A stretch of 16,178 nucleotides of DNA from NCBI GenBank assembly GCA_052144935.1, contig JBKQPR010000033.1, positions 1 through 16,178 of the forward strand, written 5' to 3'. The translations under genes were made by a program, and so were the position numbers. The DNA is from JOPF133 sp052144935 (GTDB taxonomy: Bacteria; Acidobacteriota; Terriglobia; Bryobacterales; Bryobacteraceae). The notes under the pieces are model-generated. The model was given only the letters and a program-made list of their open reading frames with translations, did no database searches and was not told where the DNA came from. Positions 7,441 to 15,074 of the stretch are shown here, piece after piece (the stretch's first letter is position 1; the number at the start of each line of letters is the position of its first letter).

Positions 7441-7702
7441 GCCCGAACGTCTCCTTATGAATCCGTATGGTAGCGTAACCTGGGGAGCCATCTGACAAGT
7501 CTTGAGATGCCACGAGGTTTCAATGGAGGCTCAAAGCGGGCAGAAAGGTACACTCGCGGTCCGCGAAAAAAGGCCGGGTCGCGCCGGACCTGGGGGCGAT
7601 ATTGGAAACCAAGCCTGACGTGTACGGCAGAACCGGCCTGTGCCACGCCGGCACACAGACTGCCCGTCCGGTGCGGGCGCTTTCGGGATCGGGTGCGGCA
7701 CG

Positions 7703-8734
7703 CTACCGGACGTGTTTCGCCGGCGGGTTGCGATCCCCGGCGAATTTCTGCTGATGCCAGTAGGGGTAAGGCAGCGGGAGGGCACTGACTTGGTCGAGAC
7801 GTTCCACCTCGGCGTGAGTGAGGGTCCAGTTCGCGGCGGCGAGGTTGTCCCTGAGTTGCTGCTCGTTGCGGGCGCCGATGATGACGGTGTCCACGCCCGG
7901 TTTGCGCGTGACCCAGTTCAGCGCGACCTGGGAAATGGAAACCCCTCGCTGGGCGGCGACTTCGGCCAGCGCGTCGACGATTCTGTAGAGCCGCTCCTCA
8001 TCGACGGCGCCGGGCGCGTCGAGACTGTTCAGCCGCGACTCTGAAGGCTTCGTCTGGCCGCGGCGGAATTTGCCGGATAAGAGGCCGAATTGCAGTGGGC
8101 TCCAGGCCATGATGCCCGTCCGCTGGTCAAGGCCGGCCGGCACGAGTTCGTGTTCGGCGTCGCGGGCGAGCAGCGAATAGTTGATCTGCTGCGAGATATA
8201 GCGCGGAATCCCGAGCCGGTCCGAGATGGACAGGGCTTTCACAAGTTGCCAGCCCGAGTAGTTGGAGCAACCGGCATAGCGGATCTTACCGGCGCGGATC
8301 AGATCCTCGAAGGCACGCAGGGTCTCGTCGAGGGGCGTGAGGGAGTCGAAGTTATGGGCCTGGTAGAGATCAATGTAATCGGTTCCCAGACGGCGGAGAC
8401 TCGCCTCGCAGGCTTCCAGGATGTGGCGGCGTGAGAGGCCGGCCTTGTTCGTGCCGGGTTCGAGTCCAACGAAGACTTTGGTCGCCAGGACGATGTCTTT
8501 GCGGCGCGCGCCCAGTGCCTGGCCGAGCACTTCCTCCGACTTACCAAACGAGTAGATGTCGGCCGTGTCGAACAGGTTTACGCCTGCTTCGGCACAGATT
8601 TCAATCTGGCGCCGCGCCTCTTCCGCTTGCACGTTGCCCATCGCGGCGAACCGTCCTTCACCGCCCAGCGTCATCGTGCCGAAGCTCAGCACCGAAACTT
8701 CCAGGCCGCTCGCCCCTAACAATCTGTATTCCAT
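7703..8734 (-). CDS. Aldo/keto reductase
   Basis: This 343-residue NAD(P)H-dependent oxidoreductase is of the AKR superfamily, near the YajO/YghZ or voltage-channel-beta-like groups. The catalytic tetrad is present: Asp56 and Tyr61 in FDTADIYSFGKSEE, Lys86 in LATKVF, and His127 in LYQAHNFD. Signature GRSE-like GKSEEVLG and the cofactor-binding region VIIGARNEQQLRDNL near residue 290 are also seen. Its substrate cannot be named. GAGGAG lies 5 bases before the ATG. A 262-base gap separates it from the aminotransferase downstream on the same strand, so they are probably separate transcripts. It is divergent from the DUF2911 gene. Confidence 0.94.
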   Translation of the reverse strand: MEYRLLGASGLEVSVLSFGTMTLGGEGRFAAMGNVQAEEARRQIEICAEAGVNLFDTADIYSFGKSEEVLGQALGARRKDIVLATKVFVGLEPGTNKAGLSRRHILEACEASLRRLGTDYIDLYQAHNFDSLTPLDETLRAFEDLIRAGKIRYAGCSNYSGWQLVKALSISDRLGIPRYISQQINYSLLARDAEHELVPAGLDQRTGIMAWSPLQFGLLSGKFRRGQTKPSESRLNSLDAPGAVDEERLYRIVDALAEVAAQRGVSISQVALNWVTRKPGVDTVIIGARNEQQLRDNLAAANWTLTHAEVERLDQVSALPLPYPYWHQQKFAGDRNPPAKHVR

Positions 8735-8778
8735 GGTTTCTCCTCAGACCAGCATACCGAAGGTGGACGAGGAAGTTC

Positions 8779-8973
8779 ATGAAGCCCGTTTTGGAGAAGC
8801 GGCGGCGTGGCCGCCAATGCTCTGTGACGCTGAAGGATTTACCGATTGACGCCCGAAGGTCCGGGCCGCGGAGCGCAAGCGGCGCTATCCTTGATGTAAA
8901 GGAAAACGATCATGAAACCTGTTTTGATATGGGCCGCAGTTCTGGGCGCCGCTGCCAGCCTCGCTTCCGCTGA
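8779..8973 (+). other. Possible leader or duplicated-start open frame before the DUF2911 gene
   Basis: ATG at 8779 is preceded by GAGGAAG at a good distance and opens with MKPVL, the same five residues that open the DUF2911 gene at 8912. The 15-base starts differ at only two positions. After this the frame is Arg-rich without recognisable motifs and overlaps the first 62 bases of the real gene in another frame, ending at 8973. It may be a remnant of a tandem copy, a translated leader, or chance. Overlap and coupling are visible; function is not. Confidence 0.2.
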
Positions 8974-9442
8974 AACCAAGAGCGGCCAAACCGAATCGAT
9001 CACCGTCAGCGGCAAGACGATCTCCATTAAGTACTCGTCGCCGGCGGTAAACGGCCGGGCCGGAAAGCTCTTCGGCAAGGATGGGACTATCGGCGGGGAC
9101 GCGAACTATCCCGTCTGGCGGGCCGGCGCGAACGCCGCGACCGCTCTGCACACCGATGCCAGTCTCGATATCGGCGGCCTTTCGGTTCCGAAGGGCGACT
9201 ATACGCTTTTCGTCAACCTGGCAAACACCGAGAACTGGGAACTCATCGTCAACAAGCAGACCGGTCAATCGGGGTTGGAATACGATGCCAAACAAGATCT
9301 GGGCCGCGTAAAGATGACCATGGCAAAGCCGCCGGCGCTGGTCGAGCAGTTGAAGTATACACTCTCCAACGCAGGCGGCAAGGTCAACCTGCAGTTGGCT
9401 TGGGAGAATCACGTCGCTTCGGTGATGGTTACTGTGAAGTAG
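8912..9442 (+). CDS. Secreted DUF2911-family protein
   Basis: This protein has 176 residues. A clear signal peptide (1-20, MKPVLIWAAVLGAAASLASA) precedes a single beta-sandwich domain. Family hallmarks are SIKYSSPAVNGR (38-49) near the N-terminus, NYPVWRAGANAATAL, the strand PKGDYTLFV, NWELIVNKQ, and a final run of beta strands (LQLAWENHVASVMVTVK). DUF2911 proteins are common in Acidobacteriota and Bacteroidota, are secreted, and have no established biochemical role. AAAGGA lies 8 to 9 bases before the ATG. The gene is monocistronic and converges on the small secreted gene at 10189-10560 across a long gap. Confidence 0.92.
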   Translation: MKPVLIWAAVLGAAASLASAETKSGQTESITVSGKTISIKYSSPAVNGRAGKLFGKDGTIGGDANYPVWRAGANAATALHTDASLDIGGLSVPKGDYTLFVNLANTENWELIVNKQTGQSGLEYDAKQDLGRVKMTMAKPPALVEQLKYTLSNAGGKVNLQLAWENHVASVMVTVK

Positions 9443-10188
9443 TCCAAATAGGGAGAGAGACCGCTGGTGCAGCAGACGAACCGCGAAGGGAAATGGCTCG
9501 ATGGGGGATTTCCGGCCAAGGTCCGCCGGCTTGATCGTCAGCGGATGCAAACTCTCGGCCCGCGGCCGCATGGCCGCCGCCACCGCAGCGGGAGGGAAGC
9601 CGCGCTGAAACGGCAAGCCTGATTCGGCCTGGCGGCCCGGCGCCGGCCAGCGAATCTGGGCGGCCGACTCCGCCGGCCGACACCAGCGCTGAACTGGCTC
9701 GGCCCGCGTTAGGAAGCCCGTAGAGCCATTCCGGGGCTGGATTGGTAGGTTGGTATCCCCCTGCTGGTGCGGAGCGCAAACGACGCGGCCTGTCGGCGGG
9801 CTGCCCGGCCATTTTACCGGCTTGGCTTGTCCTTGCTCGCGTGGACAGCCGTAGCGGCGTTCCAGGCCGTCCAGGGGGGTAGCCCTTATCTTTGGAGCCG
9901 AATGCTCTCCTGCGCCTTCCCGCTCCTCTGCCAGCCTGGCGGCCGTTAGCCATCAGCGTGCTGATCGGGCCGCGGGCGCCCGGTAATCACCTGGTTGCAA
10001 CCGCAGGGCTTACCAGCGCGCGCGGGACCGCAGACAGAACCCTGCGCCAGGCGAACACTCGGCCTGCTCATAATCTTGCCGTCCGGACCCACCGCAATAC
10101 GGCACGCGGATGGTGGCGATTTCAGGTTCATCGCCCCAAGCCGTAGCGTTCGAATGACGTCTGATTTCCCCTTGGCACTCTGCTTGAA
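9443..10188. other. 746-base convergent gap without a supported gene
   Basis: Both neighbouring genes end here. Open frames exist on both strands (for example minus 9429-9953 and 9946-10131, plus 9892-10146), but none has a good ribosome binding site, a recognisable motif, or a steady codon pattern. The stretch is rich in GGCCGG/GCCGGC-type words around 9620-9690, and includes repeat copy B at 9781-9826. I see no tRNA-like cloverleaf, transposase fragment or terminal inverted repeat. It may be accumulated intergenic debris. Confidence 0.5.
9781..9826. repeat. Interspersed repeat copy B in convergent gap
   Basis: This is the second copy of the sequence at 6221-6265, 46 bases, in the same orientation. 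An extra C in CTGCCCGGCC weakens the hairpin seen in copy A to a 4-bp stem. It lies between the stops of the DUF2911 gene and the small secreted gene, so both copies occupy convergent gaps. The flanks do not match copy A. Confidence 0.7.
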
Positions 10189-10560
10189 CTATGTAGCGGA
10201 GCGCTTGATCGTAAACTCTCTGGGCTGGCCACTGCCCTCGCGCTCGCGGGTCATTTTGATCTGATCTCCGCTCATGGCGCCTTTGTACAGGAGCTTGATA
10301 GAGTTGCCGCCGAAATCCAGACTGGTGGAGAACGAGATCTGATTCCCGGCAACTTTCCCTTCTTGCAGGGGTATGTCTCCCTGAGGCCCGGTCATACTGC
10401 CAGTGAGCTTCTCGCCGTCCACCTTGAAGGTAAACGTCGTCGGAGTCGTATCGCCTCCGCGTCCCGGCATGTCCCCGGTCCACTTCCCCGAGATATCGGC
10501 GGCCATTGCCACGGCGAGCAATAGCGCCAGACAACCAGCGATCCTTATGGTAGTTTTCAT
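10189..10560 (-). CDS. Small secreted beta-rich protein of unknown function
   Basis: This is a 123-residue protein with a signal peptide (MKTTIRIAGCLALLLAVAMAA) followed by DISGKWTGDMPGRGGD. It then has alternating strands ending QPREFTIKRSAT. The opening GKW and repeated G-D-x-I/L turns suggest a lipocalin-like or small beta-barrel fold often seen in acidobacterial secreted proteins; that is resemblance only. Two ATG codons are adjacent. GAGG is 3 bases from the first (10563) and 6 from the second (10560), so the second is preferred. No partner gene is adjacent in the same operon. It may act in the periplasm or outside the cell. Confidence 0.78.
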   Translation of the reverse strand: MKTTIRIAGCLALLLAVAMAADISGKWTGDMPGRGGDTTPTTFTFKVDGEKLTGSMTGPQGDIPLQEGKVAGNQISFSTSLDFGGNSIKLLYKGAMSGDQIKMTREREGSGQPREFTIKRSAT

Positions 10561-10592
10561 CATGATCCTCTTTCATCACGCTACATTCAGTC

Positions 10593-11065
10593 CTACGCGA
10601 CCCATTGTACTCGTTCTTGGTTTGCAGTGATTTCCGACTTCGGAACCTTGACCGCGACGTGGACAGCCGGATCGACTACCTCCGCCACGTCATACACCAT
10701 CGATGTGCCCGGCACAGAGGAGACTTCGGCGGCATTGACCCGCACTTTTTTTCCAGCCGGCGGACGAGGTTGGTGGTGGTGGCGCCGCCGAATGCATCGT
10801 CGAGTTTGAAAACCACAGGACTTGCAACCGAATCCCGCGCGAGGCCAGCACCTAGCGCACGGCTTGCGCCGCGGACGGCAAGCTCGGCGGCGAGCCGTTG
10901 GACCCCGGGGGCGTGGCCTTCTGCTGGAACAAAGGGCCGGCCGGAGAGAGCCGCCCACGCGGCCAGCGAGAGGCGCTTGCGGAAGCACCGCATTCGGCAG
11001 ACGCGCTGCAAGAGATCACCCGCCCTGAGCGCAAAATGCCGCGGGCCGCTTTCAACGCGCGCCAT
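10593..11065 (-). pseudogene. Probable frameshifted remnant between cytochrome and small secreted gene
   Basis: Two minus-strand frames abut at a run of seven A (T run at 10745-10751). The upstream frame reads SVASPVVFKLDDAFGG and TTTNLVRRLEKK, and the downstream frame continues VRVNAAEVSSVPG then VYDVAEVVDPAVHVAVKV. One extra A would join them into a single frame ending at 10593. The joined sequence looks like alternating beta strands. An internal MRCFRKRLSLAAWAALSG could have been a signal peptide start. I do not recognise a family. The alternative is that this 490-base gap simply holds chance open frames; a plus-strand frame here is also open. Confidence 0.35.
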
Positions 11066-12152
11066 CCCGTACCCGGCCCCCGGCGTCGATCACCTGCGGC
11101 TCCGCGGCGGATTCGCGCTCCGCGACGGCCTTCTTCTTCGGCACACCCTTGACATGGCAGTCCACACATTGGACCCAGTGGACGTTGTGTTTACTCTTCG
11201 GATTGAGGAAGGTGGTATCCATCTTCTCCACATCGAGGCCGCAGTTGGAGAGCCGCGGATGGCAATCGGCGCAAGATTGCCTGGTCATCTGGCCGTGCTT
11301 CTGATGGCAAGCCAGGCAACTCAATCCTTCATGGATGCCCAACGGGGTGCGGTCGTCACCGGCGCCGGCCTGCATGTTCGACAACGGGGCATGGCACTGA
11401 TAACACAGGGACTGGCGTTGGTCCGGGCTCATTCTCACGCGACGCGGGCCCTGGTAGATCGCAGGCACTGGGAGGTTGCCGGCGTCTATGTTCAGCCGGG
11501 AACGGCGATCGAAGAGGCCAATCGACGGCCGGATGATTTCCTGTCTGGCGCCTATCTGCTGCTCTGGCTTCACCATCGGTTCACCCTGGCGGTGAATCGA
11601 ATGACAGGCCAGGCACGGGATCGCGGGGCGGCTGGCATACGCGGGATCCTTGAGCCGCCAGGGTCCGGTGGCATTCACGGGATCGACCAGGTCCTGTATG
11701 CCGCCTTCAAAGTGCATACCGTGGCAGCGCAGACAATCGTCCATCAGCAGACGCTTGCGGTTATGCTCACGGTCCGTAAAGATGCGGGCGTAGGTTGTCG
11801 AGTGCGCACCGGAGTTCCATTGCGCAAACTCCTGCTGGTGGCACTTCTGGCAGCGCGGAAGCATGGCGAAAACATCTTCGGTTCCGAGATGGACCTGCTC
11901 CGGAACGTCGCCTTCGATGTGCGCGGCTACGCGCCGCAGGTTCGTTTTTAGCGAACTCGCGTGACACTCCACGCAGTTGATGTTGCGGTGCGAAGAGCGA
12001 TGCCACAGGTTGTAGTCGATGCCTATCTCATGGCACCGCGCGCAACCGGTACCCCACGACGACTGGTAATACAGATCGCACGCCGGCACGCTCAGCAGCG
12101 CAACCGCCGAAAGAGCCGCGGGTGGTAGCCACCATCTCCATGGTATGCTCAT
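11052..12152 (-). CDS. Nine-heme c-type cytochrome, membrane-anchored or secreted
   Basis: The 366-residue protein has a hydrophobic N-terminus (residues 5-24, WRWWLPPAALSAVALLSVPA) that serves as anchor or signal. It has nine CXXCH heme-binding motifs: CARCH, CVECH, CQKCH, CLRCH, CLACH, CYQCH, CLACH, CADCH and CVDCH. The first two are at 37-41 and 60-64, and the last is near 330. Additional histidines between them can be distal ligands, as in NapC/NrfH and other multiheme families. The start at 12152 forms an ATGA overlap with the flavoprotein stop; an earlier ATG lies within that gene. Position as the last gene of the dehydrogenase module suggests it accepts electrons from the flavoprotein. 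The tail after the last heme is charged and has no motif. Confidence 0.9.
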   Translation of the reverse strand: MSIPWRWWLPPAALSAVALLSVPACDLYYQSSWGTGCARCHEIGIDYNLWHRSSHRNINCVECHASSLKTNLRRVAAHIEGDVPEQVHLGTEDVFAMLPRCQKCHQQEFAQWNSGAHSTTYARIFTDREHNRKRLLMDDCLRCHGMHFEGGIQDLVDPVNATGPWRLKDPAYASRPAIPCLACHSIHRQGEPMVKPEQQIGARQEIIRPSIGLFDRRSRLNIDAGNLPVPAIYQGPRRVRMSPDQRQSLCYQCHAPLSNMQAGAGDDRTPLGIHEGLSCLACHQKHGQMTRQSCADCHPRLSNCGLDVEKMDTTFLNPKSKHNVHWVQCVDCHVKGVPKKKAVAERESAAEPQVIDAGGRVRDGAR

Positions 12153-13798
12153 GAGCGGAACCTGCTCGCTTTCCACGTCTTCACGATGTAATCCGAAGCG
12201 CGATAGGCGTTGGCCATGATGGTCAGCGCCGGATTGAAGCCGCCATTGGTCACATGGACGCTGCCATCGACCACGAAAACGTTATCGGCGTCGTGCACCT
12301 GGCAGTACTGGTTCACCACGCTGGTCTTGGGGTCGTTGCCCATGCGGCACGTGCCGGCCTGATGCTGGCCGCCGCTGGTCCCGTGCCCCGCCAGCTTAAG
12401 CCAGGTTTCGACGGCCCCGGCTTCCTTGAGCCACATCGCCGCTTTCGCCGCCATGGCCGTGCTGGTCTTGAACGTGTCGGGGTGTTTGTCGCCGGAGATG
12501 CGCAGGACCGGGATTCCCCAGCGGTCTTTCACTCTCGGATCGAGCCGGACGCGCGAATCCCACATCGGCATTTCCTGCGTGGGTCCCTGTACGGCAATCG
12601 TGTGGCGGTAATACTTCCGCATGGCGTCCTTGTGGGCCTGGCCCCAGCGCGGTGTTCCGGGCGGCAGCATGCCCAGGAACTGAATCGGCAGCCGGATGAA
12701 CTCGTTGGCCAGCATGGCGCCGCCTTTCAGTCCGGGATTGCCATGATTGAAATCGCAAATGGCGATGCCCGCTCCGGGGCCGAGATCGTCGTAGACATCC
12801 TCTTCGAAATAGCCGAACGCGCCCGTGTAGGTATGACCCTGGAGATTGCGGCCCACCCAGTCGAAGCGGTTGCCGAGACCGTTTGGGAAGAGCCTGTGCT
12901 TGGAATTCAAGAGCAGACGGGAGGACTCCGTAGCCGCGCCCGATACCACCACCAAGTCCGCTTCCTGGGTTTGCAGGCGGTCGTTTTCGTCGTAGTAAGC
13001 TACGCCGGTGGCGTGACCCCTGGTGTCGAACCGGATCTCCTTCACCATGGCGCGCAGACGGAGTTCGCACTGCCCGGTGGCAAGAGCCACGGGGATCACC
13101 GTGTTTTGCGTCCCACACTTGGCGTTGACTTCGCAGGCGAATCCCACGCACCAGCGGCAGCGCATGCACGGCGGGCGCCCGCCGAACGGCACGGTGTTGC
13201 GCAGCATGGGGATATCGAAGGGGTGGAGTTTCAGGCGCTCGGCCGCGGCCTTGAGGAGAATGTGCTCTTTGGTGGGCGCGAGCGGCGGCATGGGCAGCGG
13301 CTTTTTTCGCTCGCCCTTGAAGGGATTGCCCGAGTCGTCGCCGGAAACGCCGATTTCCCACTCGGCCCTTTCATAGTACGGCTCCAGATCGTCGTACGTG
13401 ATGGGCCAGTCCTCCAGTGTGCTACCCTCCGGCGCGCCGTAGGTGGACCGCATCCGGAAGTCGAGCGGATGGTAGCGCCACGCCATCGCGCCGTAGGTCA
13501 GGGTGCCTCCTCCGACGCACGCGGCGTTGTTCGAGTAGCCCGGCTGGCTGGGCAAGACGGTGCGCTCGCGGCCTTCCGGATCCACGATTACGCGAGGGTT
13601 GCCTTCGTCGTCAGGCCCGCTGTTATTGCCCAGGATCGAAGTCCGCTGATTGCGCAGATCGTCTTTGCGGTCGTCATTCGGCCCATACCATTTTCCGCGT
13701 TCCAGCAGAACCACCTGAAGGCCGTTGGTAGAAAGCTGCTTGGCCACCACGCCGCCGCCCGCGCCTGCCCCGATCACCACCGCGTCAACTTTTTTCAC
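12149..13798 (-). CDS. GMC-family FAD oxidoreductase, gluconate/fructose-dehydrogenase-type large subunit
   Basis: This 549-residue protein begins with the FAD dinucleotide fold VVIGAGAGGGVVAKQL (7-22) with Glu33 closing it. GGGTLTYGAMAWR (96-108) is the second GMC flavin signature. Near the C-terminus are GHGTSGGQHQAGTCRMG and VDGSVHVTNGGFNPALT, matching sugar/gluconate dehydrogenases. Five cysteines at 211, 214, 217, 222 and 228 fall where related enzymes bind an iron-sulfur cluster. It has no signal peptide, so it probably leaves the cell on the Tat signal of subunit 3, as known for fructose and glucose dehydrogenases. The start is GTG, preceded by CAGGAG, inside the last 14 bases of the subunit 3 gene. 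Substrate is likely a sugar, polyol or sugar acid but is not determined. Confidence 0.93.
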   Translation of the reverse strand: MKKVDAVVIGAGAGGGVVAKQLSTNGLQVVLLERGKWYGPNDDRKDDLRNQRTSILGNNSGPDDEGNPRVIVDPEGRERTVLPSQPGYSNNAACVGGGTLTYGAMAWRYHPLDFRMRSTYGAPEGSTLEDWPITYDDLEPYYERAEWEIGVSGDDSGNPFKGERKKPLPMPPLAPTKEHILLKAAAERLKLHPFDIPMLRNTVPFGGRPPCMRCRWCVGFACEVNAKCGTQNTVIPVALATGQCELRLRAMVKEIRFDTRGHATGVAYYDENDRLQTQEADLVVVSGAATESSRLLLNSKHRLFPNGLGNRFDWVGRNLQGHTYTGAFGYFEEDVYDDLGPGAGIAICDFNHGNPGLKGGAMLANEFIRLPIQFLGMLPPGTPRWGQAHKDAMRKYYRHTIAVQGPTQEMPMWDSRVRLDPRVKDRWGIPVLRISGDKHPDTFKTSTAMAAKAAMWLKEAGAVETWLKLAGHGTSGGQHQAGTCRMGNDPKTSVVNQYCQVHDADNVFVVDGSVHVTNGGFNPALTIMANAYRASDYIVKTWKASRFRS

Positions 13799-14306
13799 GG
13801 CCGGCTCCTGGAGCGAATTCGTAGCGGTCTCGGCCGCGGACCGGGACCACTGGTATGCGGAGCATGCGCCAACTCGCGAAATCGCGATTGCCGCCGTGGC
13901 GCGGATTTCCGTAGAATCCCTGCATCGAGTGAGCGATCACGAGGTCGAAGAACGGCCGGATCGCGGGATCGTGCTCCATCTGGTGAAGGATGGCGCTTTG
14001 CCGCTCAACCGGGGCCCCCGCGAAATCGCCTCCGGCCAGATGGTCAACCGCTGCCAGGCCGGCGCGGTAGATTTTACGGTGCTCGCGGAACTTACCGGTC
14101 AACTGCCGGTCGATGTAATGGACCACGCCGGCTTGTGCGGCTCCGGGATCCTGGTCGCCGGGAATCACGCGGGTGCAGACGGCGGCCAGAGTGTTGGCCT
14201 CCGGTAGCGTCAAGAATCGATACGGACCATTCGTTCGACGGCATCCAGCGGCCGTTCCCGCCACTGCTGCGATGGCGGCAGCGTGGAGGAATTTTCGCCG
14301 GTCCAT
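13785..14306 (-). CDS. Gluconate 2-dehydrogenase subunit 3 family protein (Tat signal)
   Basis: The protein has 173 residues. The N-terminus MDRRKFLHAAAIAAVAGTAAGC carries a twin-arginine motif (RRKFL). The segment ends in a lipobox-like AAGC, so a Tat-exported lipoprotein is likely. FLTLPEANTLAAVCTRVIPGD and the later GFYGNPRHGGNRDF are the family's hallmark segments. This small subunit stabilises the flavoprotein and carries it through the Tat pore. The ATG at 14306 is chosen because the Tat motif follows directly; the frame is open 23 codons further but that region belongs to the GH28 remnant. No strong ribosome binding site is seen. Its end overlaps the GMC gene by 14 bases, so the pair is translationally linked. 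Confidence 0.92.
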   Translation of the reverse strand: MDRRKFLHAAAIAAVAGTAAGCRRTNGPYRFLTLPEANTLAAVCTRVIPGDQDPGAAQAGVVHYIDRQLTGKFREHRKIYRAGLAAVDHLAGGDFAGAPVERQSAILHQMEHDPAIRPFFDLVIAHSMQGFYGNPRHGGNRDFASWRMLRIPVVPVRGRDRYEFAPGAGREKS

Positions 14307-14349
14307 GGAATCCGACGGTTCCCCGGAGGGACCATCCGGAATCCAGACC

Positions 14350-15000
14350 TCATGGCGGGGGACTCTTCGCGGCATTGGTTTTTTCGTACTCCTCGATCCG
14401 GACGGGCTACGTGCCGCCAGTAATCGGCATGTGCCTCGACTATCGGCGAGCGGGCCGCAGCGAGGTAGTTACCGTCCGGAAAGATGCTCTTGAGATTGCC
14501 GGGCTGGACCGAAAGGAACGTATCGGTTCCCGGCGATGCAGGGTTGGCGCGGGTCACCGTATCCCGGCAGTTGTCCAGCCGGACGAACGGTGCGCTGCCG
14601 GCATGGTTGCTCCCGATGCGATCGAGTTCCGGATGCTTCGCATCGCGGATGGGACCCCCCCCGCCCTGGCTCGCACCGATGCGTACATTGCGCCGTGCGA
14701 GGCCGCTCGCGTTGAAGGCGCCCGGGCCTCGATCGCCGGATGCCACCAGGTCCGATATCTGCAATCCGGAGATCGGCATCTCCGGCAACCTTTCGATTCT
14801 CGCGGCCACGGGCGAACGGCTGACGGTTACGTTGCTGAGCACGATATCTCGAAAATACCGGCGTGCGTCCGGAAACCGGATTCCGAACGCACAACCGTAT
14901 CATAACTGGTTTCAACGATCGCTTCGGCCTCGGTGTTTGGAATTACCCGGTCGTGAAAACGCAGGTTCTCCGCCAGGATGCCATGCGCGTTCCCGGACCG
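14350..15000 (-). pseudogene. Truncated, frameshifted glycoside hydrolase family 28 (polygalacturonase-type) gene
   Basis: Beta-helix rungs of a GH28 C-terminal region are spread over at least two frames. The first frame (to about 14900) has GILAENLRFHD and NTEAEAIVETSYDTVV. After a one-base shift near 14885-14900 the second frame continues FGIRFPDARRYFRDIVLSNV, then LPEMPISGLQISDLVASG and APFVRLDNCRDTV. A third frame may hold the end (EEYEKTNAAKSPPP, stop at 14350). The N-terminal half with the catalytic aspartates is missing; the RraA-like gene ends at 15075 instead. An unbroken frame runs on to 14210 and overlaps the subunit 3 gene, but that tail is not GH28-like. The family call is good; exact breakpoints are not. 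Confidence 0.65.
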
Positions 15001-15074
15001 GGCCGGGCGGCGGGAAAATGGCCGAAGATAGACCTGCTTTCCTCTCGGCGCAGTTGACAGCGGGGCCACTACTG

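Noticed and set aside
7639..7678. Two hairpins (TGTGCC-ACGCC-GGCACA and GCCCG-TCCGGTG-CGGGC) downstream of the aldo/keto reductase
   Set aside because: Both stems are short and neither has a T tract on the minus strand, so they do not meet the standard for a terminator call; such stems are common in GC-rich DNA.
9429..9953. A 174-codon minus-strand frame in the 746-base gap
   Set aside because: It is Arg/Gly/Pro/Ala-rich, has no start signal or motif and crosses repeat copy B, so it is probably noise from high GC.
10605..11951. A 448-codon plus-strand open frame opposite the cytochrome gene
   Set aside because: The minus strand carries nine CXXCH motifs over most of this span; the plus-strand product has no recognisable feature.
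12254..14905. An 883-codon open frame on the plus strand opposite the dehydrogenase genes
   Set aside because: It is antisense to two well-identified genes and has no family motif, signal peptide or ribosome binding site. Long antisense frames are expected where GC-rich codon use avoids TTA, CTA and TCA.
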